39,398 nt of DNA, from NCBI GenBank assembly GCA_013115125.1, contig JABANN010000324.1:1-39398 (forward strand), in the 5' to 3' direction. A program made the translations under genes and the position numbers. Below are positions 34,239 through 39,398 of the stretch, one piece after another. Under the pieces are notes generated by a model. That model searched no databases, had not been told where the DNA came from, and saw only the letters and a list, made by a program, of their open reading frames with translations. Every line of letters starts with the position of its first letter. The stretch's first letter is position 1. This DNA is from Perkinsus olseni. Its lineage: Eukaryota; Perkinsozoa; Perkinsida.

Positions 34239-35415
34239 GCTAAGCATGGGATGGCATCATCCATCGCAGCAGTTTGGCGATATCGGTTGGTACTCCAACT
34301 CCACTCGTTGCAGTCATCACTGGGCGGGTCCCATGAGGAGGTCATCAGATCCATCTGGTCTCTGATTCATCCCTCACCACCCTCTACTATCACTATTACC
34401 AACACCTCGTCGATCTCCGGGACCCTGACTGACCTTTCGCCCTCGGATGGCCACTCCTCCCTCATCGGCATTGACCTCCGCTCCTTCGCAGTGTCCCATC
34501 ATGAGGTGGTATCATTGCATCCCCGCACTCTCTCCACGAAGACCATCCTTCGTGTCAGCCGAGGCATCAGCCACGTCTGTGCTCACCACGATGTTCTGTA
34601 CTACGCTGACGGCCGATTGAGGCAATTGAGGAGATGGTCAATGCGAGAGGGTGTTGAGCTCGACCCACTCCCTCTCCCTGGCACCCTTTCTATGATACGC
34701 TCGTCATCCAGCGGCGTCTTCGTCGTCTTGCGTGACACCAATCGTGTTTATCGTCTACAACCCCCAAGCTCCTCGTGGGTTTGCCTTCTACAGCTGGAGG
34801 ACCAACTGCTCTCCTTCGACACCATCCCCATCGGCGACGATTATTTCCTCTACATTTTAGACCACTCCGTCGAGGACCGGCCGGTGGGTAACGTCTGTCT
34901 CACCACTGACGGCTCTGATGTGCTCATCACCAGCATTACCGGTGCTACAGCCGCACGCTTCGTTCCCCATACCGATGCCGTAGCTTGTGTCTGTTGCCTC
35001 TTCCCTGATGAGCTCTCTTGTACGGTATGCCTTGTTGATGCTATAAGGCAGACTGTACTGTCATACAGCACTCCCTTCATAGGATGGGACGTCTGGTCGA
35101 TGGCCGTTACTGATGATTGGGAGGTGGTTGTGATAGTAGAGGAAAGTGAGGACGGCCTCGGCGGCCACAACTTCTCCCCGGGGCCGTTCAATGGCATCAC
35201 TTTATGCTGCACCACATGAGAGGCTCTTTCATTCGTATCATTCAACCCCGGACTTTTCTGTGTTGGCGAGGTGTGACGATTCGCGGTCCTCGGCTTCCGA
35301 CTGTTGCCTGCATCCGTAGGAGGTTGCTACGTGAGAACCACGGAGCTCATCATGTCCACCACGAGCAGGACAGCCGAGCCTTCAACATTTCATCATATTC
35401 TGGTGGCTAGACTAA
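34239..35415 (+). repeat. Inverted duplication, arm 2
   Basis: Reverse-oriented copy of 27960-29140. Homology starts at GCTAAGCATGGG, 12 bases before the start codon, and ends near GACTAA at 35415, just inside the copied start of the 423-aa gene. Both ends are sharp, with no target duplication visible. Confidence 0.85.
34251..35219 (+). CDS. Propeller-like family protein, inverted copy (322 aa)
   Basis: Full-length and open, and the only convincing plus-strand gene in the window. It differs from the protein at 28161-29129 at four residues (Thr to Ile, Thr to Met, Ser to Thr, Lys to Glu). The start and all propeller-like strands are intact. Because the duplicated segment begins only 12 bases before the ATG, it did not bring a promoter of its own beyond that, so expression depends on new upstream sequence. 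Young paralogue or young pseudogene-to-be. Confidence 0.8.
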   Translation: MASSIAAVWRYRLVLQLHSLQSSLGGSHEEVIRSIWSLIHPSPPSTITITNTSSISGTLTDLSPSDGHSSLIGIDLRSFAVSHHEVVSLHPRTLSTKTILRVSRGISHVCAHHDVLYYADGRLRQLRRWSMREGVELDPLPLPGTLSMIRSSSSGVFVVLRDTNRVYRLQPPSSSWVCLLQLEDQLLSFDTIPIGDDYFLYILDHSVEDRPVGNVCLTTDGSDVLITSITGATAARFVPHTDAVACVCCLFPDELSCTVCLVDAIRQTVLSYSTPFIGWDVWSMAVTDDWEVVVIVEESEDGLGGHNFSPGPFNGITLCCTT

Positions 35416-35426
35416 GCCTAGCCTAG
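35352..35426 (+). pseudogene. Truncated start of the 423-aa family gene
   Basis: Twenty-four codons starting MSTTSRTAEPSTFHH match the first residues of the 423-aa gene (MATTSRKAEPSTFHH), then the duplication ends and the frame stops at 35424-35426. It shows that the duplicated unit carried the 322-aa gene followed by the 423-aa gene, as at 26760-29129. Confidence 0.8.
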
Positions 35427-36232
35427 GGTTCTCTAGCGAAGCTCTTTATTAGGAGGTCTCAGGCGCAATCGCCTGAGCTGCTGGAGGAAACGAGTTCTTC
35501 CGATGAGGAGACTACGCTGTGATGGAGTGATGACTCCGCTTCGTTTCATTATAGGCATAAGAGGGCAAAGGCTATGACTATTGGTCACTGATCATGCTGT
35601 GTGCTCTCAGCGCCCCCGAGCGCATAATGCTGATGCACACCTGAATCAGTATAGTCCACGAGAATGAGTAGCAGCGCCTCAGGCCCTCGCGTGGTCTCCC
35701 TTCACCATAGAGAAGTGATACTGTACAGTCGGAAATTTCGACGTAATTACGATGCAGAATTAGACCGGGCCCGTCTTAGGAACACGACACTCAGGAAATG
35801 CTGATACCGAGCGGACCGGGCGTGAAGCTATGAAGGCTCTATGCATTCCCACGCATAAGCGAAGGGGTACGCCTGGGCTGAGTTGTACATTAGTACTGCT
35901 CTACAAAGATACGAATGGTTCAACTCGGTATAACATGGTTGGTTAGTCAAGATTGTATGAACGTAAGATGGCCTTGGCTTGGCCCGAGCGAAGAACGCGC
36001 GGCCACGTTCGCGAGGGTACGCGCTTAGCGCTTCAAGATGAAATATTCATGAACAGATAGAAGTTCGAACATATGACGGGCAGCTAGTAGGTAGATAGCA
36101 TGAGAACATACAGTCCTCCAAATAAATTTGGAATATCGTATTTTTCTCGCCCCTAGCTCCAACTGGGACGAGTTACGAAACGAAATGAATAGGGATACCT
36201 TCCAGGACCCTACTGAGTACAACCCCAAAGTT
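35427..36232. other. Intergenic, nothing recognised
   Basis: About 800 bp with no protein-like frame, element ends or RNA gene that I can support. Confidence 0.45.
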
Positions 36233-36865
36233 TCAGACCACAACGCTCAATAGGTGCCGAGATCTCGAAGGGTCCCTCGAAAAAAAGTTGATCGCCTTTG
36301 AATCACCATGATAGTCATAATCACCAGTTTTTGCGAACCTCGGGTAGGAGAAGATCAAGTCGAGAGTGCCACCATCTTTGGGTTCAAGCCGCATAAGAGT
36401 TAATCCGTCTACATACACACCCACGTCCTTCGGGGTGCATCCTCTGAACCAGGGATGGCACTGTGCCTGTTCTCCGAGTACCACCGCAATTTCCATAGTG
36501 GAGTACCTGGAGGCCGGGGAGATCCCAGGGAATCTCGAACCAATGAGTATACCTCCCTGATAAGATCCAGCTGATCCGTTCTCGGGAGGGCCCCTTAGTA
36601 TGTAGGCACATTCGCCGTCCCTGCCGAAGTGGGAATTTGGAGGTAGGCAGTTGGGAGGTGATTCGCCAAGCGCGGGAAAGCGTAGTGAACGAAGCGCAGC
36701 AGGCTGGTCTAGGCTTGCTATAGCATTCATCTCACCGATCGCATCGCCGAAGGCCGGAAGGACCATATACAACAAGACCATTTTGAAGGCGATTGAACCA
36801 GCCCGAACCCTTTCCAACTCCGCGGCAACCGCGTAGGTCGGGCAGGTAGAAGGAGTCGGAGACAT
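36233..36865 (-). CDS. Small hypothetical protein, possibly secreted
   Basis: 210 aa from the first ATG, or 182 aa from the second (36781). The second start gives MVLLYMVLPAFGDA, a plausible short signal peptide, so I favour it. The body is rich in Gly, Pro and aromatic residues with a few cysteines (ECAYILRG, QCHPWFRGC) and beta-like strands (GVYVDGLTLMRL, TLDLIFSYPRF). No family recognised. A GTGAGA donor-like site just after the hydrophobic start means an intron there is possible, and the true structure could differ. Confidence 0.5.
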   Translation of the reverse strand: MSPTPSTCPTYAVAAELERVRAGSIAFKMVLLYMVLPAFGDAIGEMNAIASLDQPAALRSLRFPALGESPPNCLPPNSHFGRDGECAYILRGPPENGSAGSYQGGILIGSRFPGISPASRYSTMEIAVVLGEQAQCHPWFRGCTPKDVGVYVDGLTLMRLEPKDGGTLDLIFSYPRFAKTGDYDYHGDSKAINFFSRDPSRSRHLLSVVV

Positions 36866-38121
36866 TGAACTCGGAGAGGGAAGTATACAACGACGAATAC
36901 CCGGTGATTGACGGAAGGCAGCGGAGGAATACTTACTAGCTTGACTTGTTCAATAGCTACATGCAATATAATTCGGGAGAGTGTAGCTAATCGAGGCAGG
37001 GCTTGAAAAATGAGGAATCTGATCTCGTTGTGGAATTAGGGTGAACGTATGTCCAATCGCATGAAGTCGCCTGTGTAGGAGATTGGGAAAGGGGGTCCAG
37101 ACATGCTCGCTTGCGACAGCGAATCGCTATCGACCGTAGTGATCTCAAACCGAAGATAACAGGGCTTGGATTTGAACCCAGCACCTGTCGATGGTGAACA
37201 CAGTGCTCCACCGTGACACCATTCTTCGGATGAGAGAGTGAGCTGACTGGAGCCAGGCATGTAATCTCACACTAGACGCTCCAGGACAAGCACTACATGA
37301 AGATAACAGGCCTCTCCTACACGGGCGGGTTGGGATGGGAAAAGAAGAGGACAGGCCCCGTAATGTCCTACCACCTCAACGTGAAGCCCCAATAGCAACC
37401 CATTAACCAACGCATCTCATTAGCGTATGTTCGGCGGCACAGCTTATCATGCGCGCGCCCGAACACAGCGCAGAAACACACACAGTAAGAACTCATCCCC
37501 TACACTTGCTCGTTTCACCCTCCGTACCTGAGAGGAACTCCATATGACGAGGAATTCACGCGATTGCTGGGACGAACAACCGCACAGCGAACAAAGGCGC
37601 ACAGAGAGTAATGTGCGTACGCAGCAGCGATGAAGGTGGTTGCCAGTATAGTGCAGACATGAACACGTAGAACGTTGCGTTGTATGGGCCATCTGGCACG
37701 CAGTGGTTCCATGCGTAATAGATGGCACATGACTCGTGTGACACGACCTATCAGCTTGTCCTACTGATAATGACAAAACACTAAACACCGGAATGGACCG
37801 CACAGAGAGTTAAATTGTGCAGAAGAAAACTCGCGATTGATGATACGCTGAGGCAATGGTGGTAGTTGACGGCGTCAACTTGACGCTGCAGTGCAGTGGC
37901 GCAACCGAGCGACGGTGCAGTCTCAGAATGAACCGTGCGGACGGGTTCGTAGGGCGGCTTTTAGATATTCGGGCAGAACTCAGCATGAAGCCAACTGAGA
38001 CTCGTATGCCGAACATTATTTGTGGGATGCTCCTGCTAGAGTCTAGCAGCTAGACCGATGATTACGGGAGATTTAGACATATCGTCGTCGCCAGGTGATG
38101 TTCGTCGATAGAGCTGGCGTT
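36866..38121. other. Unresolved region
   Basis: Open frames here are short and conflict with each other. A perfect palindrome (8-base arms, 1-base centre) lies at 37864-37880 and another at 38033-38049. A GGTTCAAATCC box-B-like word on the minus strand near 37170 does not fold into a proper tRNA. Confidence 0.4.
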
Positions 38122-38328
38122 TCAAAGTCGGGAGGCTCTTCTTGATTGCGAGGCGGAAGCGAAAATGCCAAAGAGTACCGGAGAGAGTATGGAGTCCATA
38201 CTATGGACGAACTCGTTGTCGACAGTGATCGACCACGGCTGATCGACGAGAGTGAAGTTCCACGAGTAGAGGACTTTTCCTCCCCACCCAAAGGAGACAT
38301 CTGGTTGTGTGATGAGCCATTGGAGCAT
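38122..38328 (-). CDS. Possible exon or small protein (68 aa)
   Basis: The stretch VSFGWGGKVLYSWNFTLVDQ and then SITVDNEFVHSMDSILSP has a natural hydrophobic and polar alternation, like a beta-sandwich or lectin-type strand pair, and differs from the low-complexity frames around it. The C-terminus (SASQSRRASRL) looks non-coding, and a GTACTC donor-like site precedes it, so this may be one exon of a split gene. No family recognised. Confidence 0.3.
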   Translation of the reverse strand: MLQWLITQPDVSFGWGGKVLYSWNFTLVDQPWSITVDNEFVHSMDSILSPVLFGIFASASQSRRASRL

Positions 38329-39398
38329 CTTACGCACAAATGAAGCTAGTGTTGATGTTCAAGCTATTCTGATGATTAATCTATGGTTTTGCGGTCTGGG
38401 GCTGGGCTAGATTTTGGCTTATTTTCGCGATAAGTCCACAGAGGGGATCGGATTGTATCCGTTCTAAACACTCTCAGTCTTAGAAGGTGACCGCCGGCTG
38501 GAGTGTGGTGAGTAAGAGTCCGTTGATCTGTCCACAGCGACCACCGCCTCGTGGTTCGATCTGGCTGGCTGCTCAACGTGACCAAGCGCGGTGAGCTAGC
38601 GAAGCTAGCGCTTCGTTGTGCGCAATGAAAGCCACTTTGCTCCAGCTACCTCGGCCAGTCAGCTACATTTATCTGCCTCATCCTATATGCTATTGGGAGT
38701 AACTCTGGGGGGAGAGTGCACGAAGTTACTCTTACGTTGAGCGTTCCAGCGGGCACCTGGGCCCCCTGAAGAATCGAATCGAGTAAAAGTTGTCTCCGAT
38801 CAACGGAAGTATTTTCTGCTCACTCTCTCCTCCCTCGACTGTTAGTTGTTCGGCTGGTACGGAAAAGGAGCAACTAGCTGCCACGTTAGCCACAAGGCAA
38901 GTGATGAGCTTCGTGCAGTCGCATTCCTACAGTTCCTGACTCGATGACTCATCGTCGCACCAGTTCACTGAAACCTCGTACCACTCCACCAGAAACATCT
39001 AGCTCATGAGCATACTTCTGATTCGGTACGTAAGAAGCATCCGAACCTCTCGTGATCTCTCTTACAACCGATGTGGCGAATGAATTTGCTGGTAAACTGG
39101 TGTTGAACTGCTGGTGAACTCCAATAATAGTGGCAGACCACGGCCCTCTTTAACTGGCGTGCTGTGGCGATCACGGGTGTCCTGTGCAAGGAAAGCCGCA
39201 GGCTTTACTGAGGGTGAAGCGGCAGGGGACGTAGTCACACAATCCTGCACTACTCAAGCTAGTCGTTTCCGATGATGATACTAGTTCTAGCTGCGTTACG
39301 ATCACCGACTTCTGGCGTGGTAATTTGTGCATGGCAGTCGCGAGGAGTGGTCCTGCGGAGACGCGTGGACCACCTTCCAACTGCCTCTCTTCTCAGTT
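38329..39398. other. End of window, nothing recognised
   Basis: No convincing coding sequence on either strand up to the edge. Confidence 0.4.

Noticed and set aside
34850-35245. 131-codon minus-strand open frame, with matches at 28063-28530
   Set aside because: Antisense shadow of the 322-aa gene copies.
37155-37230. tRNA-like segment on the minus strand (box B word GGTTCAAATCC, 7-base complementary ends)
   Set aside because: The T, D and anticodon stems do not pair correctly and the length between the ends does not fit, so it is at best a decayed tRNA-derived sequence.
1-39398. Bacterial-type operons, CRISPR arrays, rRNA, spliced-leader sequence, virus-like elements
   Set aside because: I looked for each and found nothing that supports them.

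Overview
This window looks like nuclear DNA of a unicellular eukaryote, most likely an alveolate of the Perkinsus type. The evidence is two genes cut into many short exons by canonical GT-AG introns, other genes with no introns, a multi-pass membrane TIR-like protein of a kind I associate with alveolates, and large non-coding stretches. The genus is inference, at about even odds. There is no rRNA, CRISPR array, operon, or recognisable virus-like element.

Layout, nearly all on the minus strand. 1-3614: repeats and a decayed second copy of a phenylalanine hydroxylase gene. 3919-4220: a 302-bp non-autonomous DNA transposon with 11-bp terminal inverted repeats and a 10-bp target-site duplication. 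4926-8709: a complete aromatic amino acid hydroxylase gene in 14 exons (443 aa). 9743-17391: a complete dynamin-related GTPase gene in 18 exons (784 aa). I assembled both split genes by hand from exon phases; each closes in frame with no internal stop and covers the expected family motifs in order. 17392-21656: non-coding, GC-rich in part, with a 10-N assembly gap flanked by poor sequence. 21657-22865: a membrane TIR-like protein. 22866-25066: tandem and inverted repeats.

25067-30939 holds four genes (353, 423, 322 and 428 aa) of a family I cannot name. They share an N-terminal helix motif and look like beta-propellers. 31476-33023 is a POT/PTR2 peptide transporter. 34239-35415 is an inverted, almost identical copy of the 322-aa gene plus the first codons of its downstream neighbour, and a third fragment of the same unit lies at 31040-31201. 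36233-36865 encodes a small, possibly secreted protein. 36866-39398 is unresolved.

The hydroxylase and dynamin genes are housekeeping genes with no evident functional link. The propeller-like cluster is the active part of the locus, showing tandem paralogues, inverted duplication and a likely gene-conversion tract. Two patterns are not explained by the genes: a strong excess of perfect short palindromes, most with one-base centres, in non-coding DNA; and a heptamer, GTATCTT, heavily concentrated on the sense strand of the dynamin introns.
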